NCBI RefSeq assembly: GCF_963678795.1
Contig: NZ_OY787452.1
Location: 930,001 to 994,000 of the forward strand
Length of the DNA stretch: 64,000 bases
Direction of reading: 5' to 3'
Source of the DNA: an uncultured Methanoregula sp.
GTDB lineage: Archaea > Halobacteriota > Methanomicrobia > Methanomicrobiales > Methanospirillaceae
Shown in pieces: positions 51,766 through 61,346 of the stretch (its first letter is position 1; the number at the start of each line of letters is the position of its first letter). Made by a program: the position numbers and the translations under genes. The notes beneath the pieces are model-generated. The model was not told the DNA's origin. It was given only the letters and a program-made list of their open reading frames with translations, and searched no databases.

Positions 51766-52141
51766 GGCCCTCATTCCGTTCCGATGCCTTGACTTCAATG
51801 GTCATGAGCATTTTCCGGAGCGTATTTTCATGGTTCCGTCTCCGCCAGTCTCGATTGATTGAGGGTTTGAAAAGAACAACATCCGGGATCGGTTCAAATC
51901 CTCCCTGAAAATCGGGATGTTTTTCCCCGTCATACATACGGAATAGTTTTGTTTTCGGATGATCTATCCACATCTTCACATTCATCCCGATTTGATCAAT
52001 CGGGACTTTCCCGGTCTGTCGCAGGCAGTGATAGATCATTGCTTGGTAATGAAGTTCAGATCCCAGAACCTGTCGGCATTCACGGACTATATACGGCCAC
52101 GATTTTTTCAAAATTTCTTTTGCGTCGGTTTGATTATTCAT
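51760..52141 (-). pseudogene. N-terminal part of the PD-(D/E)XK-like nuclease gene split by the transposon
   Basis: 127 codons (ATG 52141) up to the insertion. The nuclease core shows E29 (GSELHYQAMIYHCL), D87 in PIPDVVLF and E116-x-K118 in TIEVKAS, spaced as in PD-(D/E)XK restriction-like folds. After EGRM the original sequence should continue with RPGELISD at 48536-48762; now it runs into the transposon. It follows the 52161 gene by 19 nt, suggesting a two-gene operon. Family assignment is by motif only. Confidence 0.8.
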
Positions 52142-52160
52142 AGCGATACGTTCCCAGGAA

Positions 52161-52487
52161 TTATTTCAGCGGAATGATCTTTTTCTCCTTAAAATCGACC
52201 GCGAAAAAATACAGCGCATTTTTACACGCATACTCCTTTCCCCCGAGACACTGCTCCGATACTGCCTCCGGGCCGAGGAAAATATGAGAGCGACTTCTTT
52301 CCTTGCCGAGAGTATCTGCTATCTCATAAAAAACGGTTGGATCACGTCTCTGGGATTTCTTTTCGATTTCGCCCCATTTTTTCATTGCGTCGGTGAGAAC
52401 GGAGAAGACAAACACCCGGTCATCCTGAAAAATTGGGAGATACATATCCTGATGACCGTTATTGATAAATAAAAGGCCGAGTCCCAT
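52161..52487 (-). CDS. Uncharacterised protein upstream of the interrupted nuclease gene
   Basis: 108 aa from the ATG at 52487 (MGLGLLFINNGHQDMYLPIFQDD). Soluble, mixed alpha/beta: 'RVFVFSVLTDAMKKWGEIEKK', 'TVFYEIADTLGKERSRSHIFLG', 'KNALYFFAVDFKEKKIIPLK'. No motif or family recognised. It shares strand and near-abutting position with the nuclease gene, so the two may have formed a functional pair before the insertion. A TTG nine nt upstream is an alternative start. Confidence 0.65.
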   Translation of the reverse strand: MGLGLLFINNGHQDMYLPIFQDDRVFVFSVLTDAMKKWGEIEKKSQRRDPTVFYEIADTLGKERSRSHIFLGPEAVSEQCLGGKEYACKNALYFFAVDFKEKKIIPLK

Positions 52488-52714
52488 AAAAGTCAAACAA
52501 CCTCTTTTTCAAAAGGACTAATACGTATCTGTAATATTTTTTCTCTTCATGACCAACTATCGGATTCAATAAAATCCATGAAACTGATAACTCCTTTTTT
52601 GCTCACTGTGAGAATTAACGATAATTTCTGGTAAAATTTTGTTGATTTTATGTTACATTAGATCGTGTTTTAGTGAATTTTGTCTAGTCACCAAAAGAAT
52701 TAACCCGGCCTCTT

Positions 52715-53848
52715 CTACCCAACCCGCTTGATCCGCCCCATCGCTTCCTTCAGCCGGTCCATGGACGTAGCGTACGACAGCCGGATCCATCCCGGGGCGT
52801 CGAAAGCAGAACCGGGTGTTGCCGCCACATGCCCTTTATCGAGCCAGCGGGAGGCCACTTCCATATCATCGCCCTCAATCTTCACGAAGGCATAGAACGC
52901 CCCGTCTGCCGGGGCAGTCTCGTACCCCATCTTCTTCAGTTCGGCAATGATGTATTTGCGCCGGCGGTCGAACTCCTTTCGCATCTCCTCGACACATGAC
53001 TGGTCGCCGTTCAGAGCCGCAACCCCGCCCCACATCGCAAACGTGGTGGCCTGGCTTATGGAGTGCTGCTGCACCTTGGACATTGCCTTGATGATCTCCA
53101 GAGGGGCGACCGCGTACCCGAGCCGCCAGCCGGTCATGGCATAAGCCTTCGAGAACCCGTTGATGGTGATGGTCCGCCGGGCCATGTCGCCAAGGGATGC
53201 GAGCGAGATATGCTCCCTGCCATAGACCATCTTCTCGTAGATCTCGTCCGACATGGCGTAGATATCGTTGTCCTGGCAGATGTCTGCAACGAGCTGCATT
53301 GATTTTTTATCCAGGACCACACCTGATGGATTGGACGGGGAGTTGACCACGATCATCTTGGTCTTTTTATTCACCCGTTCGAGCACGGAGTCGTCGATCT
53401 GGAATGTCTTCTGGTTGACCGCGTGCTTCACGGCCTTCCCGCCGGCGATCTGGACACAGGGCTCGTACGAGACCCAGGCCGGGGTGAGGATGATCGTCTC
53501 GTCGCCGGGGTTCAGGACCGCCTCCATAGCCTCGTAGATGGCATCCTTTGCCCCGCAGGCAACGATCACCTGCTGGGAGGTGCAGGGAAAATGGTTCTCT
53601 TTTGTGATCTTTTCGCTGATGGCCGCCGTCAGCTCGGGAATCCCGTTGCTTGGCGCATAGTGGGTCTCACCACGCCTGAGCGCGTCAATGCATGCATCCG
53701 TGATATGCTGCGGGGTGGCGAAGTCCGGCTCGCCGATCGACAGGCTGATGACATCGGTCCCCTGCCGCTGCATCTCCTTTGCCTTGTTGGAGATGGCGAT
53801 CGTGGCCGATTCAGTGACGCCGGCGATCTTCGCCGAGAGGGGTTTCAT
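52715..53848 (-). CDS. Class I PLP aminotransferase (aspartate aminotransferase-like)
   Basis: 377 aa. '[17 protein letters not shown]' near the N terminus, '[15 protein letters not shown]', PLP lysine in '[19 protein letters not shown]' and 'WIRLSYATS' are hallmarks of AspAT subgroup I-gamma, which exchanges amino groups between aspartate and 2-oxoglutarate. The start overlaps the ribH stop by 4 nt. Amino acid specificity could also include aromatic or alanine substrates. Confidence 0.93.
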   Translation of the reverse strand: MKPLSAKIAGVTESATIAISNKAKEMQRQGTDVISLSIGEPDFATPQHITDACIDALRRGETHYAPSNGIPELTAAISEKITKENHFPCTSQQVIVACGAKDAIYEAMEAVLNPGDETIILTPAWVSYEPCVQIAGGKAVKHAVNQKTFQIDDSVLERVNKKTKMIVVNSPSNPSGVVLDKKSMQLVADICQDNDIYAMSDEIYEKMVYGREHISLASLGDMARRTITINGFSKAYAMTGWRLGYAVAPLEIIKAMSKVQQHSISQATTFAMWGGVAALNGDQSCVEEMRKEFDRRRKYIIAELKKMGYETAPADGAFYAFVKIEGDDMEVASRWLDKGHVAATPGSAFDAPGWIRLSYATSMDRLKEAMGRIKRVG

Positions 53849-54264
53849 CTCAACCGTTTGACCATCTTGATGGCTGACTCAACGGCCCGCTTCGCGTAAT
53901 CGATCCGCTCGTTCGCTTCAAGCCTCGTCATGCCGGGCCCGGAGATACCGAGGGATACGGGTTTCCCGAATTCAAGGGAGAGGTCGATGATCTTCCGGGC
54001 AGCGTGCTGCACCACGATCTCGTCGTGCTGGGTAGAGCCCTCGATAACGCAGCCGATGGTGACGACTGCGTCAACCTTGCCGGCAACGAGCAGCTTCTTG
54101 ATTGCAAGCGGCATGTCGTACGCGCCGGGCACATAGATGCATTCAGTCACTTCTGCGCCAAGGAATGCGGCGTGTTCGCGGCCTTCGATTTCCATCATAT
54201 AGGTAATGTCGCGGTTGAACTCGGCAACCACGAATCCGAGTTTTATCGGGTTGGTATCACACAT
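53845..54264 (-). CDS. ribH: 6,7-dimethyl-8-ribityllumazine synthase
   Basis: 139 aa, normal for archaeal RibH. '[13 protein letters not shown]', '[16 protein letters not shown]' and '[25 protein letters not shown]' contain the ribityl-pyrimidine site and the catalytic His region. It condenses the pyrimidine with dihydroxybutanone phosphate to make the lumazine precursor of riboflavin. It follows ribC after 44 nt and overlaps the aminotransferase by 4 nt. Confidence 0.95.
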   Translation of the reverse strand: MCDTNPIKLGFVVAEFNRDITYMMEIEGREHAAFLGAEVTECIYVPGAYDMPLAIKKLLVAGKVDAVVTIGCVIEGSTQHDEIVVQHAARKIIDLSLEFGKPVSLGISGPGMTRLEANERIDYAKRAVESAIKMVKRLR

Positions 54265-54308
54265 AGTAGATCATCTCTGTAAAGGGTCATAAAGGCTTAC
54301 GGTGGATC

Positions 54309-55897
<1,589 letters not shown>

Positions 55898-55952
55898 AAG
55901 GATCTGCTCATAGTATATCTAAATAAGAACAATATATGTTTGGATGGCTGAC

Positions 55953-56345
55953 ATGGCAGACGTTGCTATCATCTCGGGTTCCGCCTCGGATGCAGCAATT
56001 ACGGACAAGGTTAAACGGGTCCTTGGTGAAAACAAGGTGTCGTATGACGCCCAGATCATCTCTGCTCACCGTGACCCGGACAAGCTCGATGCGTACATCA
56101 GGACCAGCAACGTGAAAATATACATCGCGATCGCCGGCCTGTCCGCAGCTCTGCCGGGCGTTATCGCTTCAAAGACGGATAAGCCGGTCATCGGTGTGCC
56201 GGTAAGCGGGACACTCAACGGGCTTGATGCCCTCCTCGCGATCGCCCAGATGCCCAAAGGCGTGCCGGTTGCCTGCGTCGGGGTCGACAACGGGGATAAT
56301 GCCGCGTGGCTGGCGATCCGGATCCTGAACCTGGTAAAAAAGTAA
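55953..56345 (+). CDS. purE: Phosphoribosylaminoimidazole carboxylase, PurE
   Basis: 130 aa from the ATG at 55953 ([20 protein letters not shown]); an ATG at 55944 adds three residues. The SGSxSD loop, '[13 protein letters not shown]' and '[26 protein letters not shown]' are PurE signatures. It carboxylates or isomerises carboxyaminoimidazole ribotide in purine synthesis. Whether it uses CO2 directly (class II) is not decided from the sequence. Transcribed divergently from the aminotransferase. Confidence 0.93.
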   Translation: MADVAIISGSASDAAITDKVKRVLGENKVSYDAQIISAHRDPDKLDAYIRTSNVKIYIAIAGLSAALPGVIASKTDKPVIGVPVSGTLNGLDALLAIAQMPKGVPVACVGVDNGDNAAWLAIRILNLVKK

Positions 56346-56369
56346 ATTTTAACCTGGCAACTGCCCGGG

Positions 56370-57098
56370 TTATTTTACGGACCGCTTTCTGCCCTTCCTG
56401 CCATGCGGGCAGACCCAGAGGCAGAGCCCGCAGACCGCAACACCCTTTTCCTTTTCTGTTTCCTTGAAATACCGGTCGCAGGCGGCTGCATCGAAGCGTG
56501 TCTCCCGGGGTTCATCCGGGAAGAACGATCTTCCGGTAAATGCCTGGACCGGGCAGATATCAACACACAGCGTACACTCCCCGCACCGGGGTTTCAGCGG
56601 CGATCCGGTCGGTTTGAGCGGCGCATCGGTAAGCACCGTAACCCAGCGGACCCTCGGGCCGTGGTCCGGTGTCACGAGCAGGCAGCTCTTCCCGATCCAG
56701 CCAAGACCGGCAAGGTGCGGGGTAAGTTTCTGGGAGAATACCGCGGAGATATGTTCATCATCCGTCCGCTTTGAAGCGGGTACCGGAAATGCCATAAAAC
56801 CTGCCCGCCGGAGCAGGTTTGCGACCCTGAGCGCTGCCTGGTCAAGGGCCAGGTTGACCACATCGTAACTACTGTGTTTGTACAGGATTGCTCCTTCTTT
56901 GTCCTGCTCCGGCAGGAGATCGACAAGGCTGTCCTGCAGTGCCATGCCGAGAACCACGCCTCTCGGGTAACGGCTCACCCGTTCCCCTCCCTGTGCATGG
57001 ATGAAATCCCGGGCAGGCGGGAGGTCAGCCACGCCGAAATAATCCATATCGAGCGTGTGGGCAAGATTCCGGATCCGTTCGTCAATATCCTCTGACAT
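56370..57098 (-). CDS. QueG-like iron-sulfur protein (epoxyqueuosine reductase-related)
   Basis: 242 aa. The corrinoid-domain-like N half ('YPRGVVLGMALQDSLVDLLPEQDKEGAILYKHSSYDVVNLALDQAALRVANLLRRAGF') and 'GLGWIGKSCLLVTPDHGPRVRWVTVLTDAPL' precede ferredoxin motifs 'CGECTLCVDICPVQAF' and 'CGLCLWVCPHG'. The length is shorter than full QueG, and no HEAT tail is present. Some methanogen relatives are thought to reactivate corrinoid proteins, so the role is uncertain. Convergent with purE. Confidence 0.82.
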   Translation of the reverse strand: MSEDIDERIRNLAHTLDMDYFGVADLPPARDFIHAQGGERVSRYPRGVVLGMALQDSLVDLLPEQDKEGAILYKHSSYDVVNLALDQAALRVANLLRRAGFMAFPVPASKRTDDEHISAVFSQKLTPHLAGLGWIGKSCLLVTPDHGPRVRWVTVLTDAPLKPTGSPLKPRCGECTLCVDICPVQAFTGRSFFPDEPRETRFDAAACDRYFKETEKEKGVAVCGLCLWVCPHGRKGRKRSVK

Positions 57099-57140
57099 CG
57101 TTATGTACCTGAGATCTGCCCATCCATTTCAGGATGGCGG

Positions 57141-57893
57141 TCAGCTCCCGGGGTTCTCCATCACGAAGAACGTATACCCGTAATACCGCTTGTATTCCCG
57201 GTACATCTCCGCCTCGTGCCCTAAAGAGTCAAGGATGGCGGCAGAGGCAGGATCTGATCCATGGGTCTTTTTCAAATCTGCAATCCTGGCCAGCATCGGG
57301 ACATAGTAATTATCCCACCACCCGGCTTCAGGCAGCCGGTATATTCTGATGAGACTGAGCCCGGCGTTCTTTATCTGCTCCTTGAGCTCGTCCTCAGTTT
57401 TGGGAACATACCCCTCGCTCTCCCACCACGTCATGAGCTCCCGGGGAGGGTTTGGCTCAAACCACGCAGCATCGGAGACCACCATGTAACCTCCTTTTTT
57501 CAGGAAAGGTTTCCATGCCGCCAGACCCTTTTCGAACCCGATGATGAAGATGGCCCCTTCAGACCAGATGAGATCGAATTGTCCCGGTTCAAAAGGAAGG
57601 GCGTCCATCGATGCCCACACGGTTTTGATTCGCACGTTTGTGCCTTCCTCCTCTGCTTTTTTATTGACCATATCAAGGAACGGCTGGTGGTTATCAACCG
57701 CCGTGATCGTACCGGAAGTCAGCCGGGCGAGATCCCGGGTCTGCGTGCCGCTCCCGCATCCTATATCAAGAACGGAGGGCTTACCTGGGAGGGCGGGCAG
57801 ACAGGAAAAGACCTTCTCTGTTGCACCCGGGCATCCGGGCCCCTGGCGTGGAAGGTACTCGAAAACCTGGAAAAAAAATTCATCCAGAGTCAT
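57141..57893 (-). CDS. SAM-dependent methyltransferase
   Basis: 250 aa from the ATG at 57893 (MTLDEFFFQVFEYLPRQGPG); earlier in-frame codons give an unlikely Arg-rich tail. SAM motif 'VLDIGCGSGTQTRDLARLTSG', acidic 'ITAVDNHQPFLDMVNKKA' and 'FDLIWSEGAIFIIGFEKGLAAWKPFLKKGGYMVVSDAAWF' are clear. 'YREYKRYYGYTFFVM' at the end is seen in related small-molecule methyltransferases. Substrate unknown. Divergent from the MFS gene. Confidence 0.88.
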   Translation of the reverse strand: MTLDEFFFQVFEYLPRQGPGCPGATEKVFSCLPALPGKPSVLDIGCGSGTQTRDLARLTSGTITAVDNHQPFLDMVNKKAEEEGTNVRIKTVWASMDALPFEPGQFDLIWSEGAIFIIGFEKGLAAWKPFLKKGGYMVVSDAAWFEPNPPRELMTWWESEGYVPKTEDELKEQIKNAGLSLIRIYRLPEAGWWDNYYVPMLARIADLKKTHGSDPASAAILDSLGHEAEMYREYKRYYGYTFFVMENPGS

Positions 57894-58055
57894 AATATCC
57901 CAAAGCGTGGGGGGTAGGGATTTGAGTTCTTTGTGGTCAGCTTTGCGGAATTCCGGGCCGGACAAGGGGTATAAAGGCAACCGGTCTCCCTGCCATACCT
58001 GCCCTGAGTTCCGGACAAAAATCCTCATCTTCCCGCAGGCCCAATCTTTCCTCCC

Positions 58056-59435
58056 ATGCACGAGGATAGTGAGAAGCGGGTACTGCTCATTGTCGCTTCG
58101 CTTGCATCCTTCCTCGTCCCTTATACGGTCTCTTCCCTGAATGTCGCCCTTCCCGCAATCAGCACGTCGTTTGGGATCGACGCTGTCATGCTCGGCTGGG
58201 TCACCTCGGCATACATGCTCACTGCCGCGATCTGTATTGTCCCGTTCGGGAAACTTGCCGACCTGTACGGGAGAAAGCGTTTTTTCATCCTGGGAAATGT
58301 CCTGTTTGCAGCAGGATCCCTCCTTGCTGCCGTATCGTGGTCGGGCACGGTCATCATCGCGGCACGGGTCATCCAGGGGCTCGGGGGAGCGATGGTCTTC
58401 TCGACATCGATCGCCATCGTCACTTCGGTCTTCCCACCCGGTGAGCGGGGGAGGGCCATCGGGATCATCACGGCAACCGTGTATGCCGGCCTTTCCCTTG
58501 GGCCGTTCATCGGGGGGGTTCTGACTTATAACATCGGGTGGCCCAGCATCTTCCTCGTCAACATCCCCCTTGCCATCCTCGTTATCCTGCTCACTATGAG
58601 GTACATTCCCGGGGAATGGGCCGATTCAGGCAAGAAACGTTTCGACCTGGCCGGCGCGGGACTGTACGGTGTGATGCTGTTTGGCTGCATCTATGGTCTC
58701 ACCCTGCTGCCCTCCCGTTCAGGGATTCTCTGGATGCTGCTCGGGCTCGTAGTCCTTGCCCTGTTTATCTGGTGGGAACAGCGTGAACCGGCACCGATGG
58801 TCGAAATTGCACTGTTCAGGAAGAGCCCGGTCTTCCTCTTCTCGAATATCGCGGCCCTGATCAATTATGCGGTGGTCTTTGCCGTAGCGTTCCTCATGAG
58901 CCTGTACCTGCAATACAACCGGGGGATCGACCCCCAGACCACCGGCCTGATCCTCATCGCCCAGCCGGTTGTCCAGATGATAGTATCGCCGGCCGCAGGT
59001 CACCTCTCAGACAGGATCGAGCCCCGGATCCTTGCCACGGCAGGCATGGCACTCACGACTGTCGGTCTCGGGATCATGATGCTCCTCTCCCCCACAACAC
59101 CACTGGCAGTCATCATCGCGGGGCTCGCCATCCTCGGCCTCGGCTATGGTCTCTTCTCCTCGCCGAACACCAACGCCATCATGAGTTCCGTTGACGTGCG
59201 GTATCTCGGCCTTGCCTCCGGGATGGTTTCAACGATGCGGGCTATCGGCCAGATGCTCAGCCTTGCCATCGCAATGCTCGTCTTTTCCGCGGTCATCGGT
59301 ACCGTCCAGATATCACCGGAATTCTATCCCCAGCTGCAGCAGAGCGTCAATATCGCGTTCGGAGTCTTTTTCATACTCGGTCTTGTCGGTATCGCCGCAT
59401 CGTATGCCCGGGGCACAGTGCGGGAAGCCCGCTGA
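58056..59435 (+). CDS. MFS drug-efflux transporter, DHA2 family
   Basis: 459 aa with ~14 helices. 'SLNVALPAISTSFG' TM1, 'GKLADLYGRKRFFILG' motif A, 'AARVIQGLGGAMVFSTS' motif B, and 'GLSLGPFIGGVLTYNIGWPSIFLVNIPLA' motif C. It resembles the transporter at 5886-7340 and may export drugs or other hydrophobic compounds. Start ATG at 58056. Confidence 0.9.
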   Translation: MHEDSEKRVLLIVASLASFLVPYTVSSLNVALPAISTSFGIDAVMLGWVTSAYMLTAAICIVPFGKLADLYGRKRFFILGNVLFAAGSLLAAVSWSGTVIIAARVIQGLGGAMVFSTSIAIVTSVFPPGERGRAIGIITATVYAGLSLGPFIGGVLTYNIGWPSIFLVNIPLAILVILLTMRYIPGEWADSGKKRFDLAGAGLYGVMLFGCIYGLTLLPSRSGILWMLLGLVVLALFIWWEQREPAPMVEIALFRKSPVFLFSNIAALINYAVVFAVAFLMSLYLQYNRGIDPQTTGLILIAQPVVQMIVSPAAGHLSDRIEPRILATAGMALTTVGLGIMMLLSPTTPLAVIIAGLAILGLGYGLFSSPNTNAIMSSVDVRYLGLASGMVSTMRAIGQMLSLAIAMLVFSAVIGTVQISPEFYPQLQQSVNIAFGVFFILGLVGIAASYARGTVREAR

Positions 59436-59535
59436 GATCGGGGATGTTACATCCTTCTGCAGACTGGGACTGTCCTCCATACTTTCACCGCGCCCATGCC
59501 TCAGGGTTATTGAACCGGACGGAAAAGATCAGGTT

Positions 59536-59832
59536 ATGACAAAGAAAATCGAAACGGTCTGCGGCTATTCCTGCACCGGGTGCGAGCACCACGAAAAGGA
59601 ATGCCCGGGATGCGAGGCAACGAAGGGTAAGCCGTTCTGGACCGGGTATGTCGGTGCTGACTCCTGCCCGGTCTATTCCTGTTGTACTACGGAGAGGAAG
59701 CTTCCGCATTGCGGGAAATGTCCCGATCTTATGTGCGAGCGCTTCACCCGCTTCAGGGACCCGGGCATGAGCGATGAGCAGGTAACATCAGGACTCGCGG
59801 AGATGGAACGGGAGCTGAGGAGCAGGAAGTAA
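59536..59832 (+). CDS. DUF3795 small cysteine-rich protein
   Basis: 98 aa. 'VCGYSCTGCEHHEKECPGCEA' and 'CPVYSCCTTERKLPHCGKCPDLMCERF' give eleven cysteines, arranged as in DUF3795 proteins, which likely bind zinc or iron-sulfur. No function is known. Follows the MFS gene by 100 nt. ATG at 59536. Confidence 0.85.
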   Translation: MTKKIETVCGYSCTGCEHHEKECPGCEATKGKPFWTGYVGADSCPVYSCCTTERKLPHCGKCPDLMCERFTRFRDPGMSDEQVTSGLAEMERELRSRK

Positions 59833-59890
59833 CCTGCAATTTGTTGCCGGGAGCTTTTTGCAGTACTGGTCCGGGAAATTCCCGGGTTGC

Positions 59891-60967
59891 TTATTGCGGG
59901 GAGAACGGGATTGGTCCCGAGCGCAGGCTCCAGTCTTCTTCAAACGTTGCCTGGATCCCTGAAATGATCGCGGGATCCACGAGAAGGAGCCCAAGTTCCC
60001 GGTCCTTATCCAGGTGCTGGGTCTCGAAGTTCTGGGACCCGACAAACGCCCGCTGCGAGCCGGTGCCGTTATCGGCGATGAGCACTTTTGCGTGCATATA
60101 ATACGAGGTTCCCTGACGGATTGCAACCCCGCTGTCGGCCAGGTTTTCAGCTGCCTTCAGCCGTTTCTTCCCACCCCCGGCAGGATCCGGTATGAGAACC
60201 CGGACCAACACTCCCCGTTTCGCTGCCTGGCTCAGGTTCTCCACGACAAGCGGATCCTCAAGATTCTCGTTGTAAATGGTGATGTCCGAATGTGCTCCTT
60301 CGATTAAGGACAGGATCGTTGCCCGGGCATGATCGGGACTCCAGACAAGGGTCGGGACTCGATAAGTCGCAGTCCGGTTGTTCCAGTCGGCATCGAAAAC
60401 CTCCCCGATCTCACGAACCTCGGTGAGATTGTCGGTTCTCACGATGAAGTCCCGGGTCGAGGAGAAAGTATCGGGTTTCAGGTTACAGGTCATGATTAGC
60501 GAATACTTCCCATCGATGGTGAAGGTCTTCTGGTGGGTCTTGGCGAAGACCGCTGGCCCGGGCCGGGTGAGGACACCATGCGATTCCAGTTCCTGCATCC
60601 GGGGCAGGTTCCGGTCGGTGACTTCTGATTCGGGATCCTTGCCTGCATCGTAGATGACCCGGACCGCGATCCCCCGGGCCGAGGCATTTTCAAGCGCTGC
60701 CATGATCTTCTTGTCATTCAGGTTGTAGATCGTGAGATTGATCGACCGGGTTGCACTATCAATGGCATCGATAATGGGTGCCCGCCCGCTGTCGGGTTCG
60801 ATGAAGAGAATGTACGGGGACGGTGATGATATGGCCGGGGTTATCGCCTTGGGAGAGCGTGAGAAGATACCTGCGATCGCGGGGTTTGATCCGGATTCGG
60901 CCGCAAGGAATCCAAGACACGCGAGAATGACGAGGAACAGGATGATGAAGGCTGGTATCTTCTGCAT
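59891..60967 (-). CDS. Exported phospholipase D-like (HKD) protein
   Basis: 358 aa from the ATG at 60967 (MQKIPAFIILFLVILACLGFLAAESG), signal peptide or anchor. Two HKD motifs are complete: H-Q-K-T-F-T-I-D and H-A-K-V-L-I-A-D followed by 'FVGSQNFETQHLDKDRELGL'. The paired His residues form a phosphodiester-cleaving site; substrates may be lipids or nucleic acid. Catalysis outside the membrane is implied by the signal. An ATG at 60976 adds three residues. Confidence 0.88.
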   Translation of the reverse strand: MQKIPAFIILFLVILACLGFLAAESGSNPAIAGIFSRSPKAITPAISSPSPYILFIEPDSGRAPIIDAIDSATRSINLTIYNLNDKKIMAALENASARGIAVRVIYDAGKDPESEVTDRNLPRMQELESHGVLTRPGPAVFAKTHQKTFTIDGKYSLIMTCNLKPDTFSSTRDFIVRTDNLTEVREIGEVFDADWNNRTATYRVPTLVWSPDHARATILSLIEGAHSDITIYNENLEDPLVVENLSQAAKRGVLVRVLIPDPAGGGKKRLKAAENLADSGVAIRQGTSYYMHAKVLIADNGTGSQRAFVGSQNFETQHLDKDRELGLLLVDPAIISGIQATFEEDWSLRSGPIPFSPQ

Positions 60968-61346
60968 CGGGATCATGAGAACATGGCAGGTTGGGAATAT
61001 ACAGGTAGCGGAAAGGATCGTGCAGGCTTCCGGGCCTGTCATGATGAAATGTTATGACACCGGTGAGAAATACAGCTCATCGACAGGATTGATGCCAGGG
61101 TCCGAGACTGACTGGTTACAAGGGGCAGAATTTACATGGCAATGGCATGTCGCAGAACGCTTTTGCATATTTTAATAATGTTATAAAAAATATGCTGATT
61201 TAATTCCGTTGATTCATGCATTCGAGTACTCTCCATTCTTAGGATAGCACCTCCTTCCTTCGAACCTGTTGCCCGGATTGCGGGTCCGCTCCTGCGACCC
61301 AGCCCTCAGCGGAACATGACCTGCAGGAGTGAAAACGAGGTATGCC
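60968..61346. other. Intergenic region, no gene seen
   Basis: About 380 nt. A GC-rich patch at 61255-61310 has some tRNA-like T-loop character (GGTTCGAA on the minus strand) but no acceptor or D-stem. AT-rich 61168-61200 (TTTTAATAATG..TTATAAAAAATATG) is the probable promoter region of the peptidase gene. Confidence 0.4.

Noticed and set aside
51533..52141. A single intact 202-codon gene
   Set aside because: The frame is continuous, but its last third is transposon sequence; the rebuilt host gene continues at 48762 instead, so this is a chance read-through fusion.
61255..61310. tRNA-like patch (GGTTCGAA on the minus strand)
   Set aside because: No matching acceptor stem, D-arm or anticodon stem at tRNA distances could be found.
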